Below, in pieces: positions 8,812-18,248 of a DNA stretch of 64,000 bases; the stretch's first letter is position 1, and every line of letters begins with the position of its first letter. Source of the stretch: Paenalcaligenes faecalis. GTDB lineage: Bacteria; Pseudomonadota; Gammaproteobacteria; Burkholderiales; Burkholderiaceae_B. The stretch covers positions 1,908,001 through 1,972,000 of the forward strand of contig NZ_CP106841.1 in NCBI RefSeq assembly GCF_027557445.1, read 5' to 3'. The notes below the pieces were generated by a model. That model made no database searches, was not told the DNA's origin, and saw only the letters and a program-made list of their open reading frames with translations. A program made the translations under genes and the position numbers.

Positions 8812-10152
8812 CTAAGAAAGATCCACAGCAAGCAGACGTTCAATTCCACTATCTACTAGCGTCTGGTCCTCTGCCTCTACCATAAGACGCAGTTTAGGCT
8901 CAGTACCTGATGGACGAATTAAGACTCGGCCTCGGCTACCTAATTCAGACTCGAGCTGTTCTTTTACTTGGACTAGGGCGGCACATTGCGTCCAATCTCT
9001 GCCCTGCTGCCACGCAACGTTCACCATTTTCTGCGGGTACATTTTAAGATCTGCAACTAACTCTCTGAGCAAAGAACCATGATGACGCATAGCAGTCAAA
9101 ATCTGTAAGGCGGCAATAATGCCATCGCCCGTCGTATGGTGGTCTAATGACAACAAATGGCCAGAACTTTCACCGCCAAACAACCAGCCTCGTTCTAATA
9201 ATTGCTCTAGCACGTAGCGATCGCCCACATTTGCTCGTACAAACTCAACCCCTAGCTCTTTGAGGCGGTTCTCCAAGCCTAAGTTCGTCATTAGCGTACC
9301 CACTACCCCTTTAACCTCTTGGGTTAGCATCCGGTCACGCACAATCATATAAAGTAGCTCATCACCGTTATATAGGCGACCATCACTTCCGACCATTTGC
9401 AAACGATCTGCATCGCCATCTAAGGCAATCCCAATGTCTGCGCCACGCTCTTGAACGACCTTGAGCAAATGCTCTGGGTACATGGCACCCACGCCATCAT
9501 TAATATTAAAACCGTTAGGCTCACAACCAATCGCATGCACCTCTGCACCTAGTTCTTTAAACACATGAGGAGCAATGTGATAGGCCGCGCCATGAGCAGC
9601 ATCAACCACCAGTTTTAGGCCCGCTAAATCTAACTCATTAGGGAATGAGCTTTTACAAAACTCAATATAACGTGCAGCAGAATCAGGCAAACGACGGGCT
9701 CGGCCTAACTTGTCTGAGCTAACGCAACGAATGGGCATATCAATGGCCTCTTCGATTTGAAGCTCTAGCTCATCCGGTAATTTCATGCCTTGAGAGGAGA
9801 AAAACTTAATCCCATTATCTTGATAAGGATTATGAGAGGCACTAATCACAATACCGGCAGTGAGTCGAAAGGTACGTGTTAAATAAGCGACGGCAGGCGT
9901 AGGTACTGGGCCCGCCAATAACACATCTACCCCTGCTGCCGACAAACCGGCCTCAAGGGCAGACTCCAACATATACCCTGAAATGCGTGTGTCTTTTCCG
10001 ATAATTACAGTAGGACGATTTACAGAGGTATGTGCTTTGGAAAGCACCACACCGGCAGCATAGCCTAAACGTAAAGCAAACTCAGCATTAATGGTTGCCC
10101 CGCCTACCTCGCCACGAATGCCATCTGTTCCAAAATACTTACGATCACTCAT
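8812..10152 (-). CDS. glmM: Phosphoglucosamine mutase
   Basis: Interconverts glucosamine-6-phosphate and glucosamine-1-phosphate, the step before UDP-GlcNAc for peptidoglycan and lipopolysaccharide. The 446-aa protein has the active-site loop [19 protein letters not shown] with the phosphoserine at about Ser106, the magnesium loop [11 protein letters not shown], the sugar-binding loop GGESSGHL and the C-terminal phosphate-binding loop [19 protein letters not shown] lies seven bases before the ATG. The start overlaps the folP stop by eight bases, so the two are translationally coupled in the folP-glmM order usual for proteobacteria. Confidence 0.97.
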   Translation of the reverse strand: MSDRKYFGTDGIRGEVGGATINAEFALRLGYAAGVVLSKAHTSVNRPTVIIGKDTRISGYMLESALEAGLSAAGVDVLLAGPVPTPAVAYLTRTFRLTAGIVISASHNPYQDNGIKFFSSQGMKLPDELELQIEEAIDMPIRCVSSDKLGRARRLPDSAARYIEFCKSSFPNELDLAGLKLVVDAAHGAAYHIAPHVFKELGAEVHAIGCEPNGFNINDGVGAMYPEHLLKVVQERGADIGIALDGDADRLQMVGSDGRLYNGDELLYMIVRDRMLTQEVKGVVGTLMTNLGLENRLKELGVEFVRANVGDRYVLEQLLERGWLFGGESSGHLLSLDHHTTGDGIIAALQILTAMRHHGSLLRELVADLKMYPQKMVNVAWQQGRDWTQCAALVQVKEQLESELGSRGRVLIRPSGTEPKLRLMVEAEDQTLVDSGIERLLAVDLS

Positions 10153-10987
10153 TATTTATTCCTTTTTCTACGGCTAACCAAACCTTTAAGGCATCTGCTG
10201 ACTCGGCCACATCATGTACACGTAATACGGCAGCACCACGTGACACAGCCGCCAACATACCCGCCAAACTGCCTGCTAAACGGTGCTGTGGTAACCGATT
10301 AACGACATGACCTATCATGGATTTACGGGACAGGCCAATTAACCACGGATACGAGTCTATCTGAATTTTATCCAAGTCACGTAAAAGGGTGTAATTATGT
10401 TCTACCGTTTTACCAAAACCTAAGCCTGGATCTAACATAATTCGTTGTGGATTCACCCCCGCGGTACGTAACGCAAGCACTCTATCCGCTAAAAACTGCC
10501 GCACCTCTGCATAAAGATCTTCATAGTGCGGCTGCTGCTGCATAGTACGGGGCTCTCCTTGCATATGCATCACACAAAGTCCGCAGTTTGATTGAGACAC
10601 GGCCTGCACAGATAACGGATCTCTAAATCCCGCTATATCATTAATAATGTCAGCGCCTACATCAAGCACTGCACGCATTACCTCAGGTTTAAACGTATCT
10701 ACCGAGATAGGAACAGCTAAACTTCGCAGCCCCTCTATGACGGGCAACAAGCGTCGTAGTTCCTCGTCCAATGCCACGGGCTCAGCCCCAGGTCGCGTGG
10801 ACTCTGCACCGATATCTAAAATATCAGCACCGTCTTTTATTAATTGCTTGGCATGCGCTATGGCGGCATCCGTCTGCAAATAGTGATTACCGTCAGAAAA
10901 TGAGTCGGGCGTGATGTTGACGATACCCATCAATAACGGGCGCTCGAAACTTAATTCGAAGCGCCCGCAAAGCCATGTTTTTTTCAT
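10145..10987 (-). CDS. folP: Dihydropteroate synthase
   Basis: Condenses p-aminobenzoate with hydroxymethyl-dihydropterin pyrophosphate in folate synthesis; the sulfonamide target. The 280-aa TIM barrel shows the two family signatures: [13 protein letters not shown] (about 22-34) and [16 protein letters not shown] (about 53-68). The later [13 protein letters not shown] and the C-terminal IRVHD-type segment ([14 protein letters not shown]) are also present. It lies 17 bases downstream of ftsH and overlaps glmM. No Shine-Dalgarno sequence is obvious before the ATG at 10987. Confidence 0.96.
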   Translation of the reverse strand: MKKTWLCGRFELSFERPLLMGIVNITPDSFSDGNHYLQTDAAIAHAKQLIKDGADILDIGAESTRPGAEPVALDEELRRLLPVIEGLRSLAVPISVDTFKPEVMRAVLDVGADIINDIAGFRDPLSVQAVSQSNCGLCVMHMQGEPRTMQQQPHYEDLYAEVRQFLADRVLALRTAGVNPQRIMLDPGLGFGKTVEHNYTLLRDLDKIQIDSYPWLIGLSRKSMIGHVVNRLPQHRLAGSLAGMLAAVSRGAAVLRVHDVAESADALKVWLAVEKGINNE

Positions 10988-11004
10988 GGAGATACAACTA
11001 AAAA

Positions 11005-12954
11005 TTACACAGGAGTTGTCGCAGGTTTGTCATCAGACGGTTTGTTTTCATCTACCGCTTTGACTTCAGCTACCTCTTGTTCTGCTTTTACCCCATCAGT
11101 AGGGGGCGTTTTATCTGATTTATCCGAAGGAGCATTATCAGAGAAATCTTTAGGAGGACGAGGTGCACGGCCTTCCATGATGTCATTTATCTGATCCGCG
11201 TCAATGGTTTCCCACTCAAGCAATGCTTTGGTCATGGCTTCCATTTTGTCGCGGTTATCTTCGATGAGTTTACGTGCAATACCGTATTGTTCGTCGATGA
11301 TCTTGCGTACCTCTTGGTCTACTTTTTGCATCGTAGCCTCGGAGATATTTGTGGTCTTAGTCACGCTGCGGCCTAAGAAAACCTCGCCCTCGTTTTCCGC
11401 ATATACCACAGGCCCTAAGGAGTCTGTCATACCGTAACGAGTCACAATATCACGAGCAATTTGTGTAGCACGCTCGAAGTCATTGGAAGCACCTGTGGTC
11501 ATTTGATTCATGAAGACTTCTTCGGCAATACGTCCACCAAACAAGACGGCAATCATATTCAACAAGTGGGCTTTATCCATGCTGTAACGATCACCCTCTG
11601 GCAACTGCATGGTGACACCCAGCGCACGCCCACGAGGAATAATAGTGACTTTATGGACGGGATCTGTTTTAGGTAACAAGCGAGCCACTAAAGCATGACC
11701 CGATTCGTGGTATGCCGTATTGCGGCGTTCCTCTTCGGGCATAATCATAGAGCGACGCTCTGCACCCATGATGATCTTGTCTTTGGCTTTTTCGAAATCC
11801 TGCATATCTACCGTACGACCATTACGGCGTGCAGCAAATAACGCGGCTTCGTTCACCAAGTTCGCCAAGTCAGCACCAGAAAACCCTGGTGTACCACGAG
11901 CTAAGATTTGAGCATCTACGTTTTGTGCTAAAGGCACTTTTCGCATATGCACATGCAAGATCTGCTCACGACCACGAATATCAGGTAATGACACCATCAC
12001 CTGACGGTCAAATCGACCTGGACGCAATAAAGCAGGATCTAACACATCAGGACGGTTTGTTGCTGCAATAACAATCACGCCTTGGCCTTTTTCAAAGCCA
12101 TCCATTTCAACCAGTAATTGGTTTAATGTCTGTTCGCGTTCGTCATTACCGCCGCCTAAACCAGCACCACGCTGTCGACCTACCGCATCAATTTCATCAA
12201 TGAAGATAATGCAAGGGGATTGTTTTTTGGCATTTTCGAACATATCACGTACACGTGCAGCCCCTACACCAACAAACATTTCCACAAAATCAGAACCAGA
12301 GATACTGAAGAATGGAACCTTGGCCTCGCCTGCAATCGCACGCGCTAATAAGGTTTTACCAGTACCGGGAGGCCCCACCATCAATACACCACGGGGGATA
12401 CGACCACCTAAACGTTGGAATCGGGTAGGATCACGCAAGAAATCAACGAGTTCTTGGACATCCTCTTTGGCCTCATCACACCCAGCCACATCAGCAAACG
12501 TAATGGGATTGGTGTTTTCATCCAGCATGCGAGCACGGGATTTACCGAAGCTAAACGCCCCGCCTTTACCGCCGCCCTGCATTTGACGCATAAAGAAGAC
12601 CCACACCCCAATCAATAGAATCATGGGGAACCAGGAAATGAAAATACTGGTCAAAAAGGACGGTTCCTCTCGGGCCTTTCCTGAGACCTGAACCCCCGAT
12701 TTAACGAGCTCTGGTACCATCCAGAGATCGCCTGGAGAGGTCAACGAATACGTACGACCTGAGTCTGGCGTTACATAGAGCGTATCGCCTTGAATATCAA
12801 CCTTAGAGATGCGACCAGAGCGCGCATCATCCATAAACTGGGTGTAAGTCACACCGTCAGAGGCCGCCGGACGCCCGTCAAACTGTTTAAACACAGTAAA
12901 CAGGACTAGCGCGATGACCATCCAAACTGCGACTTTGGAAAATGAGTTGTTCAA
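11005..12954 (-). CDS. ftsH: ATP-dependent zinc metalloprotease FtsH
   Basis: Membrane-anchored AAA protease that degrades misfolded membrane proteins and regulators such as LpxC in relatives. Two membrane segments (about 8-25 and 100-120) flank a small periplasmic domain. The AAA domain follows with Walker A GPPGTGKT, Walker [12 protein letters not shown] and second-region-of-homology [21 protein letters not shown]. The zinc site is HESGH. The acidic/proline-rich C-terminal tail is poorly conserved. I chose the TTG at 12954 as start: a perfect AGGAGG lies six bases upstream, and the protein then begins [22 protein letters not shown] (12960) and GTG (12957) are too close to the Shine-Dalgarno. 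It lies between rlmE and folP. Confidence 0.95.
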   Translation of the reverse strand: MNNSFSKVAVWMVIALVLFTVFKQFDGRPAASDGVTYTQFMDDARSGRISKVDIQGDTLYVTPDSGRTYSLTSPGDLWMVPELVKSGVQVSGKAREEPSFLTSIFISWFPMILLIGVWVFFMRQMQGGGKGGAFSFGKSRARMLDENTNPITFADVAGCDEAKEDVQELVDFLRDPTRFQRLGGRIPRGVLMVGPPGTGKTLLARAIAGEAKVPFFSISGSDFVEMFVGVGAARVRDMFENAKKQSPCIIFIDEIDAVGRQRGAGLGGGNDEREQTLNQLLVEMDGFEKGQGVIVIAATNRPDVLDPALLRPGRFDRQVMVSLPDIRGREQILHVHMRKVPLAQNVDAQILARGTPGFSGADLANLVNEAALFAARRNGRTVDMQDFEKAKDKIIMGAERRSMIMPEEERRNTAYHESGHALVARLLPKTDPVHKVTIIPRGRALGVTMQLPEGDRYSMDKAHLLNMIAVLFGGRIAEEVFMNQMTTGASNDFERATQIARDIVTRYGMTDSLGPVVYAENEGEVFLGRSVTKTTNISEATMQKVDQEVRKIIDEQYGIARKLIEDNRDKMEAMTKALLEWETIDADQINDIMEGRAPRPPKDFSDNAPSDKSDKTPPTDGVKAEQEVAEVKAVDENKPSDDKPATTPV

Positions 12955-12960
12955 CACCAA

Positions 12961-12966
12961 CCTCCT
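12961..12966 (-). promoter_or_regulatory. Shine-Dalgarno deciding the TTG start of ftsH
   Basis: AGGAGG on the minus strand is spaced 0, 3 and 6 bases from the consecutive candidates TTG, GTG and TTG. Only the last (12954) has normal spacing. Confidence 0.7.
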
Positions 12967-13048
12967 AGTTGCTTAAACCTGCACAGCGAAACTGACAATA
13001 AGCTGTACAAGAGCCATATCCGAACATTCTACCCGATAATGGGATGCC

Positions 13049-13693
13049 TTAGCGTAACGATGCGTTTTTTAATTGACGCCCAACCAAAAAGGTTTCGGCT
13101 GACCTATCGCGGGACGATTTTGGCTTGCGCGGAGTGACCTGATGGAAGTGTTCTTTAAAGGATTTAACTAATTGTGAGTAGCCGCTGCCATGGAAAGCTT
13201 TTACAATTAATGCCCCATTGGGTTTGAGGTGATTATTTGCAAAATCCAAGGCTAATTCAACCACGTGTTCAATACGGGCTGAATCGGCCGCAGCCACTCC
13301 TGATAAATTGGGGGCCATATCTGAAATTACAAGGTCAACAGATTGGCCATCGAGTAAATTTTTTAACTGATTAAGTACCGCGTCTTCTCTAAAGTCGCCT
13401 AAAATAAACTCTACGCCTTCTATAGGCTCCATAGGCAACATATCTAAAGCAACAATACGGCCATTAATCTGCCCATTTTGCATTAGACGTTCGCGTGCGA
13501 CTTGTGACCAACTGCCTGGGGCAGCGCCTAAATCCACCACAACGTTGCCCGGATGCAACAGTTTTTCTGTCTCTATGATTTCTAATAATTTAAAAGCAGC
13601 ACGGGCTCTGTAGCCTTTTTGCTGTGCTAATTTGACATAGGGATCATTAATATGCTGATGCACCCATGCTTTAGAGGTTTTTTTCTTGCCCAT
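13049..13693 (-). CDS. rlmE: 23S rRNA 2'-O-methyltransferase RlmE (FtsJ)
   Basis: Methylates U2552 of 23S rRNA in the assembled large subunit (E. coli numbering). The 214-aa protein begins with the family N-terminus [20 protein letters not shown] and the catalytic Lys in RAAFKLLEI. It has the SAM loop [15 protein letters not shown], the catalytic Asp in [12 protein letters not shown], the Lys in IVKAFHGSG and the Glu in SAETFLVG, completing the K-D-K-E tetrad. It precedes ftsH, as in E. coli, and is divergent from yhbY with 17 bases between start codons. Confidence 0.96.
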   Translation of the reverse strand: MGKKKTSKAWVHQHINDPYVKLAQQKGYRARAAFKLLEIIETEKLLHPGNVVVDLGAAPGSWSQVARERLMQNGQINGRIVALDMLPMEPIEGVEFILGDFREDAVLNQLKNLLDGQSVDLVISDMAPNLSGVAAADSARIEHVVELALDFANNHLKPNGALIVKAFHGSGYSQLVKSFKEHFHQVTPRKPKSSRDRSAETFLVGRQLKNASLR

Positions 13694-13710
13694 TCCCGTA
13701 CAATCTCATT

Positions 13711-14124
13711 ATGCCTACATTAACTATTACTACTCAGCTACGTAATCAATTACGTGCCGCAGCACACGCCTTACGTCCAGTCGTACTGATTGGAGACAAT
13801 GGTCTCACTGAAGCAGTGCTTAAAGAAATCAATGTGCACTTAACTGTGCATCAATTGATTAAGATTCGTGTCGCCGGCGATGACCGCGAGGCACGTAAAG
13901 CTATTTACGATCAAATTTGCTCTGAATTATCTGCAGAGCCTATTCATCACATTGGTAAGATCCTAACAGTTTACCGCCAAAACCCCGAGCGCCCTTCAGT
14001 TTTAATGGATGAAAGCGAAAATACTCGTGCCGTGCGTAAACCCTCAGAACCTTACACACCTAAAAAACTTGCTGCAGCAGGTCTAAAAAAGACAAAATCC
14101 GGTAAGGTTCGCCCCAACCGCTAA
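13711..14124 (+). CDS. yhbY: RNA-binding CRM-domain protein YhbY
   Basis: Small RNA-binding protein associated with pre-50S ribosomal particles in E. coli. The CRM domain fills residues ~1-95: LRNQLRAAAHALRPVVLIG, then GLTEAVLKEINVHLTVHQLIK and RVAGDDREARKAI, ending at VYRQNPERPSV. A basic tail (TPKKLAAAGLKKTKSGKVRPNR region) extends it to 137 aa, longer than the ~97-aa E. coli protein. It is divergent from rlmE, as in many proteobacteria, and convergent with greA across a shared terminator. Confidence 0.9.
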   Translation: MPTLTITTQLRNQLRAAAHALRPVVLIGDNGLTEAVLKEINVHLTVHQLIKIRVAGDDREARKAIYDQICSELSAEPIHHIGKILTVYRQNPERPSVLMDESENTRAVRKPSEPYTPKKLAAAGLKKTKSGKVRPNR

Positions 14125-14147
14125 AGCCCGCTGTTCGTAATAAAAAC

Positions 14148-14178
14148 AAAGCCCACTGATTTTTGGTGGGCTTTATTT
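14148..14178. terminator. Bidirectional terminator between yhbY and greA
   Basis: The perfect 9-bp stem has arms 14148-14156 and 14166-14174. T-rich sequence follows on both strands (ATTTTC on plus, GTTTTTATT on minus), serving two convergent genes. Confidence 0.8.
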
Positions 14179-14224
14179 TCACTAAGCGCTTAGTCGAAGT
14201 AAGCGCTCGGCCTATCAGATCGAA

Positions 14225-14701
14225 TTAACGGTACTCAATCGTGAGCAGCTCGTATTCACGAACACCTGCGGGGGCTTGGACCTCGACCACATCCCCTTCG
14301 CTTTTTCCGATTAAGGCACGAGCCACAGGGCTAGAAACAGAAATACGGTTCTCGCGGATGTCGGCCTCTACATCACCCACAATTTGATACGTGACTTGAT
14401 TACCTGAATCCAGGTCTTCGATAGTTACTGTTGCACCAAAAACGACTTTATCGCCCACATTTAAGCTAGCGGGGTCAATGATTTGAGCGTTTGATACGGT
14501 TCCTTCGAGCTCACGAATACGGCCCTCTACAAAGGCTTGGCGTTCGCGGGCTGCATCATACTCAGCATTTTCAGAAAGGTCGCCCTGAGCGCGAGCCTCA
14601 GCGATGGCATTAATCACATCGGGACGCTCTACCGTTTTCAAACGGTGTAATTCAGCTTTAAGACGTTCAGCGCCCTGCGCTGTCAACGGAATCGCAGACA
14701 T
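14225..14701 (-). CDS. greA: Transcription elongation factor GreA
   Basis: Rescues backtracked RNA polymerase by stimulating cleavage of the nascent RNA. The 158-aa protein has the N-terminal coiled-coil hairpin with the acidic tip ARAQGDLSENAEYDAARERQ (about 33-52), then the C-terminal FKBP-like domain with VGDVEADIRENRISVSSPVARALIG. Length and order match E. coli GreA. CAGGAAAA precedes the ATG. It is monocistronic here, ending at the terminator shared with yhbY. Confidence 0.97.
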   Translation of the reverse strand: MSAIPLTAQGAERLKAELHRLKTVERPDVINAIAEARAQGDLSENAEYDAARERQAFVEGRIRELEGTVSNAQIIDPASLNVGDKVVFGATVTIEDLDSGNQVTYQIVGDVEADIRENRISVSSPVARALIGKSEGDVVEVQAPAGVREYELLTIEYR

Positions 14702-14836
14702 AGTTTTCCTGATTAAGAATGAAAAACGCCCCCAAGAGATTAGGAGCGCACAAGACAGAGAATAATCAATATGTTTAAGAAAAGTATATTATTTAATTGA
14801 TAACTTAAAAAGTAAAAAACACATTAATTACGATTG

Positions 14837-14865
14837 AAAACAAAGCCCCAATACGTTGGGGCCTT
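14837..14865 (-). terminator. Terminator of the uracil permease gene
   Basis: Arms 14845-14851 and 14856-14862 form a 7-bp GC-rich stem, extendable by A-T pairs, around the stable loop CGTA, followed on the minus strand by TTTGTTTTC. It lies about 85 bases past the permease stop. Confidence 0.75.
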
Positions 14866-14949
14866 GTTCTATTGTCGGCAAAAGTGACTGAAATTGCAAG
14901 AGTTCTAATGGTAATTTTGCCCAGCCAGTCAGACGAAGCTCTGGTGTGA

Positions 14950-16272
14950 TTAGTCGTGCGAGCTCTTGCGTAATGATAACAACGCATGCATTAAAATAGC
15001 ACCAAAAGTCGCCGTACCAATACCATCTAGCTTAATAAAGCCGATCTCTAAACTAAAATTACCTGCGCCCAAAATTAAGGTCACGGCCGCAACCAGCAAG
15101 TTTTGACTTTTGCTGAAATCGACTTGGTTCACCACCCAGATGCGAGCCCCCGCAATACTGATTAAACCAAAAACCACAATCGACATACCACCTAAAACAG
15201 GCCCTGGAATCATTTGAATCACGGCCCCAAACTTAGGTGAAAACCCTAAAAATATGGCAATCAATGCAGCAACAGCAAACACAATGGAAGAATAAATACG
15301 CGTAGCAGCCATTACACCAATGTTCTCGGCATAGGTGGTCACGCCTGTACCGCCCATTGAACCTGATAACATGGTAGCAACGCCATCACCCACAAACGCT
15401 CGGCCTAGGTATTTATCTAGATTCTGCCCTGTCATTGCTGAAACGGCTTTAACGTGGCCCAAGTTTTCGGCAACTAAAATAATAGCCACAGGCACAATGA
15501 CGGTCATGGCTTGAATTTCAAAGACAGGCTTAGAAAAACTGGGCATCCCAAACCAGGCAGCCTGTGCCACACCACTGGTGTCTATAGGTACACCATAGCC
15601 TAAGCCATTAGTAAATAACGCATAGATAACGCAAGCAACAATCAAACCAACTAAAATCAATAAACGCTGAACTACACCGCGGCTATATACTGCCACCGCC
15701 CCCACACACAACACAGTCATTAACGCCATCAAAGAATCAAACGTGCCCGACCCCATTGCGCCTTTGGCTGCTATAGGTGCCAAATTTAAGCCAATCACAG
15801 CCACAATGGCACCTGTCACCACTGGGGGCATCATTTTATTGATCAGTTTGGCTGCACTGCCTGCACGAGCATCAGCGATCCATACCAGCAACCCAATCAA
15901 GGTATAGACCAAACCACAAATAATAATCGCGCCAAGTGCTACACCGATATTTGGATTGCCACCACTGCCTGCATAACCGGTTACGGCAATCACACCACCA
16001 ATAAAAGCAAAACTGGAGCCTAAATAGCTAGGAACACGGCCACCAACAAAAAAGAAGAAAATTAGGGTTCCAATACCAGACATCAAAATGGCTAAGTTAG
16101 GATCAAAACCCATGAGTAAGGGAGCAAGAATCGTTGAGCCAAACATAGCTACAACGTGCTGCGCAGCCATCGCTACGCTTTGGGGTGCAGGAAGATATTC
16201 GTGCGGTTGCACCACAGCATCAGGCGCAACGGAAGAGACTTTGCGCCAACGGGGAAAGTAGGTTTCAGACAT
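14950..16272 (-). CDS. uraA: Uracil permease (NCS2 family, UraA-like)
   Basis: Proton-coupled nucleobase importer of the inner membrane, 440 aa with a ~30-residue cytoplasmic head and about 14 membrane segments. The substrate-binding glutamates are visible in VAENLGHVKAV (segment 8) and TTYAENIGVMAATRIYS (segment 10); the latter string is typical of uracil rather than xanthine carriers. The QHVVAMFGSTILAPLL motif at the first segment also fits. It is monocistronic and divergent from the histidine phosphatase gene. Its neighbourhood with carAB is compatible with pyrimidine supply, although they are separate transcription units. Exact substrate is inferred. Confidence 0.88.
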   Translation of the reverse strand: MSETYFPRWRKVSSVAPDAVVQPHEYLPAPQSVAMAAQHVVAMFGSTILAPLLMGFDPNLAILMSGIGTLIFFFFVGGRVPSYLGSSFAFIGGVIAVTGYAGSGGNPNIGVALGAIIICGLVYTLIGLLVWIADARAGSAAKLINKMMPPVVTGAIVAVIGLNLAPIAAKGAMGSGTFDSLMALMTVLCVGAVAVYSRGVVQRLLILVGLIVACVIYALFTNGLGYGVPIDTSGVAQAAWFGMPSFSKPVFEIQAMTVIVPVAIILVAENLGHVKAVSAMTGQNLDKYLGRAFVGDGVATMLSGSMGGTGVTTYAENIGVMAATRIYSSIVFAVAALIAIFLGFSPKFGAVIQMIPGPVLGGMSIVVFGLISIAGARIWVVNQVDFSKSQNLLVAAVTLILGAGNFSLEIGFIKLDGIGTATFGAILMHALLSLRKSSHD

Positions 16273-16375
16273 AATGGAAATTTTTGATTAGAATGTTGAG
16301 TGGCGCAAGTGTAAGTCGCGTTTGTGCCCAAGACAAGTGCCGATGTATTTTACTGCATTATAAAAATAAATTACT

Positions 16376-16381
16376 TATACT
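16376..16381 (+). promoter_or_regulatory. -10 element at the histidine phosphatase start
   Basis: TATACT ends seven bases before the A of the ATG at 16388, so transcription would begin at the start codon (leaderless). No convincing -35 is seen. Confidence 0.3.
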
Positions 16382-16387
16382 TCCATC

Positions 16388-17020
16388 ATGTACACAACAC
16401 AAATTTGGCTTATTCGACACGGCGAAACAGACTGGAACGCAGCACAGCGTTTACAAGGTTGGCGTGATATTCCTCTTAATGACACGGGCAAAAATCAGGC
16501 TAAATCTGTACAGCGTTTTTTAGATCAACAACGTATTGCCTTTGATGGGGTTTTAAGTAGTGATTTACAACGTGCAATACAAACAGCACAAATCGCCTTT
16601 GCTCAGCACCAGTACCCCATAGAACAAATCCCTGCATTACGCGAACGAAACTATGGCATTTACGAGGGGCATCCTTGGCAAAGTCTAACCCAACTGCCTA
16701 ATGAGCCAGCCCCAAAAATTAATTTACGTGACCCCAATTTAGATGTCCCTGAGGGCGAGTCCTTGCTGACCTTCCATCAACGTATCATCGAAGCATTTAA
16801 TCAGATTGCTCTACAGCGACCTAACCAAAAGCTCGCCGTGATTGCACACGGTGGCGTGATTGAAATGGTCTGGCGTTACATACAACAGGCCGATCTAAGC
16901 ACCCCTAGACCTTATAAAATAGTAAATGCAAGTGTGAATCATTTCGCCATCAACCAAGAGCAACAATGGCAAGAAATTGCGTGGGCACAGGTAGCACACT
17001 TAGACCACCTAAAAGATTAG
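16388..17020 (+). CDS. Histidine phosphatase family protein (GpmB-like)
   Basis: A 210-aa phosphatase of the phosphoglycerate-mutase-like fold. The catalytic signature LIRHGETDWN contains the phosphorylated histidine (about residue 11). The second conserved arginine and glutamate lie in SSDLQRAIQTAQ and LRERNYGIYEG, and the second histidine in IAHGGVIEM. These features fit GpmB- or CobC-type phosphatases; the substrate cannot be told from sequence. It stands alone between the divergent uracil permease and the convergent PcfJ-domain gene. Its TAG stop lies inside an 18-base palindrome shared with that gene's stop. Confidence 0.85.
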   Translation: MYTTQIWLIRHGETDWNAAQRLQGWRDIPLNDTGKNQAKSVQRFLDQQRIAFDGVLSSDLQRAIQTAQIAFAQHQYPIEQIPALRERNYGIYEGHPWQSLTQLPNEPAPKINLRDPNLDVPEGESLLTFHQRIIEAFNQIALQRPNQKLAVIAHGGVIEMVWRYIQQADLSTPRPYKIVNASVNHFAINQEQQWQEIAWAQVAHLDHLKD

Positions 17021-17031
17021 CTAGCTAATCT
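17014..17031. repeat. 18-bp palindrome over two convergent stop codons
   Basis: AGATTAGCTAGCTAATCT is a perfect palindrome containing the TAG stop of the upstream gene (17018-17020) and the TAG of the opposing gene (17023-17021). It has no loop and no T-run, so a terminator role is doubtful. Confidence 0.6.
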
Positions 17032-18139
17032 GAACCTGAGCGGCACGCAGCCACTGATGCACATAGAGCACCGCCTGATCATCAGCGCGCTGATTTGCGT
17101 AAGCACGTATTTCCTGTAAAGCCCACCCTCTATCCGTACGTTTAATCGCTAGCGTTAAACGGGGGGTGAGATGCACCTGATAAATAAAAACTTGCCCCTC
17201 AGACACGCTCTGATGGTAACTGCCTACACAGTGCCGCATTTGACGCCCCTCTTCGAGCAGGTCATACCAGCTTTGTATAGGTACAATAATGCTATTACCC
17301 TCTATAGGTGCTTTCGGATAATCACCGTACTGAGCCTGATAGCGATTTGCACGCTGATGACTATTTTCTTGGTGGAACCGAATGATTAGCTCATTATGTA
17401 ATTCCTCTAATTGCTGATACTGCGTTAGCGCACGTAATCGTTGCGGACTTGCACCTAATCGGTGGGTATCCACTAACAAACGCACTAAGTCCATCGCCTG
17501 AGCCGCTCCGCTGTGCGGTGGCAACATGGTGAGCAATCCCACCCACATAACAGGCAAGGGTTGTTCTAATAGCACATAAGTCGCTAAACAAGGCTGAGGC
17601 ACGTGACGCAACAGCCTCAGCCTTGCCTCATCTTTTAAAATAGCAACCATACGATCTAGCTCTGATCTCAGTACCCTTTTTACCTGCGTGCGTGCCAACA
17701 CATTCAGGACGCCAGCGTGGCCGCCTCCCATAATATGTTGTAACAGCACAGAACGCTTTAATTGAGCTAGCCGAATGACATCAGCCGGTGTCAATTTTTC
17801 TTTACACGCATAATCCACCAACAATAGAAACAACAGAGGACTAGATAAGGCTAACTCGCGTGTCATGTTGGAGAGTAATATGACCTGCAATAGTTGACAC
17901 TGAAGCCAAGGAGCAATATAAATAATTGCCTTGATCTGCGTATCTAACTGCAACCAATCCGCCTCGGTTAATAAAGAGCGTACAGGCAAGCGGGGACTTT
18001 TTAAAAAGCCACCCTGAGCCACACATTCTCCAGCGCTCCACGACTCCCAATACAACGGTGTTGATGACTGTAAACCGTGTACTCGTAATTCCAAAGGATA
18101 GCCAACCGTAGGACTTAACTCTAACGTATAGATACTCAT
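17021..18139 (-). CDS. PcfJ-domain protein of unknown function
   Basis: A 372-aa protein whose C-terminal ~85 residues (about 285-365) resemble the PcfJ-like domain. The key stretch is MRHCVGSYHQSVSEGQVFIY, followed by a strand rich in hydrophobics and LQEIRAYANQRADDQAVLYV, matching the HCVG...G...Y...I.....N pattern. PcfJ is named from a conjugative plasmid of Enterococcus; the function is unknown. The first ~280 residues are helical and unrecognised. The ATG at 18139 (MSIYTLELS) is preferred to an upstream TTG at 18160; GAAG lies five bases before it. The gene is downstream of carB but beyond a strong terminator, so it likely has its own promoter. Base composition is like its neighbours. 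Confidence 0.7.
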   Translation of the reverse strand: MSIYTLELSPTVGYPLELRVHGLQSSTPLYWESWSAGECVAQGGFLKSPRLPVRSLLTEADWLQLDTQIKAIIYIAPWLQCQLLQVILLSNMTRELALSSPLLFLLLVDYACKEKLTPADVIRLAQLKRSVLLQHIMGGGHAGVLNVLARTQVKRVLRSELDRMVAILKDEARLRLLRHVPQPCLATYVLLEQPLPVMWVGLLTMLPPHSGAAQAMDLVRLLVDTHRLGASPQRLRALTQYQQLEELHNELIIRFHQENSHQRANRYQAQYGDYPKAPIEGNSIIVPIQSWYDLLEEGRQMRHCVGSYHQSVSEGQVFIYQVHLTPRLTLAIKRTDRGWALQEIRAYANQRADDQAVLYVHQWLRAAQVQIS

Positions 18140-18178
18140 TGCACTTCGAATCCAACACAAAACAAGAACTCATCATAG

Positions 18179-18220
18179 AAAAAACCCCAAAAGGCTAGAC
18201 AATATCCAGCTTTTTGGGGT
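18179..18220 (-). terminator. Terminator of carAB
   Basis: Arms 18184-18196 and 18208-18220 pair over 13 positions with one G-T, around an 11-base loop. The minus strand continues with a T6 run (18184-18179). It lies 29 bases after the carB stop. Confidence 0.85.
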
Positions 18221-18248
18221 CAGGTCATTTACCTTTACATAGGCTTAA

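Noticed and set aside
18140-18160. TTG start of the PcfJ-domain gene
   Set aside because: The ATG at 18139 is a stronger codon with GAAG five bases upstream; the extension adds only seven residues.
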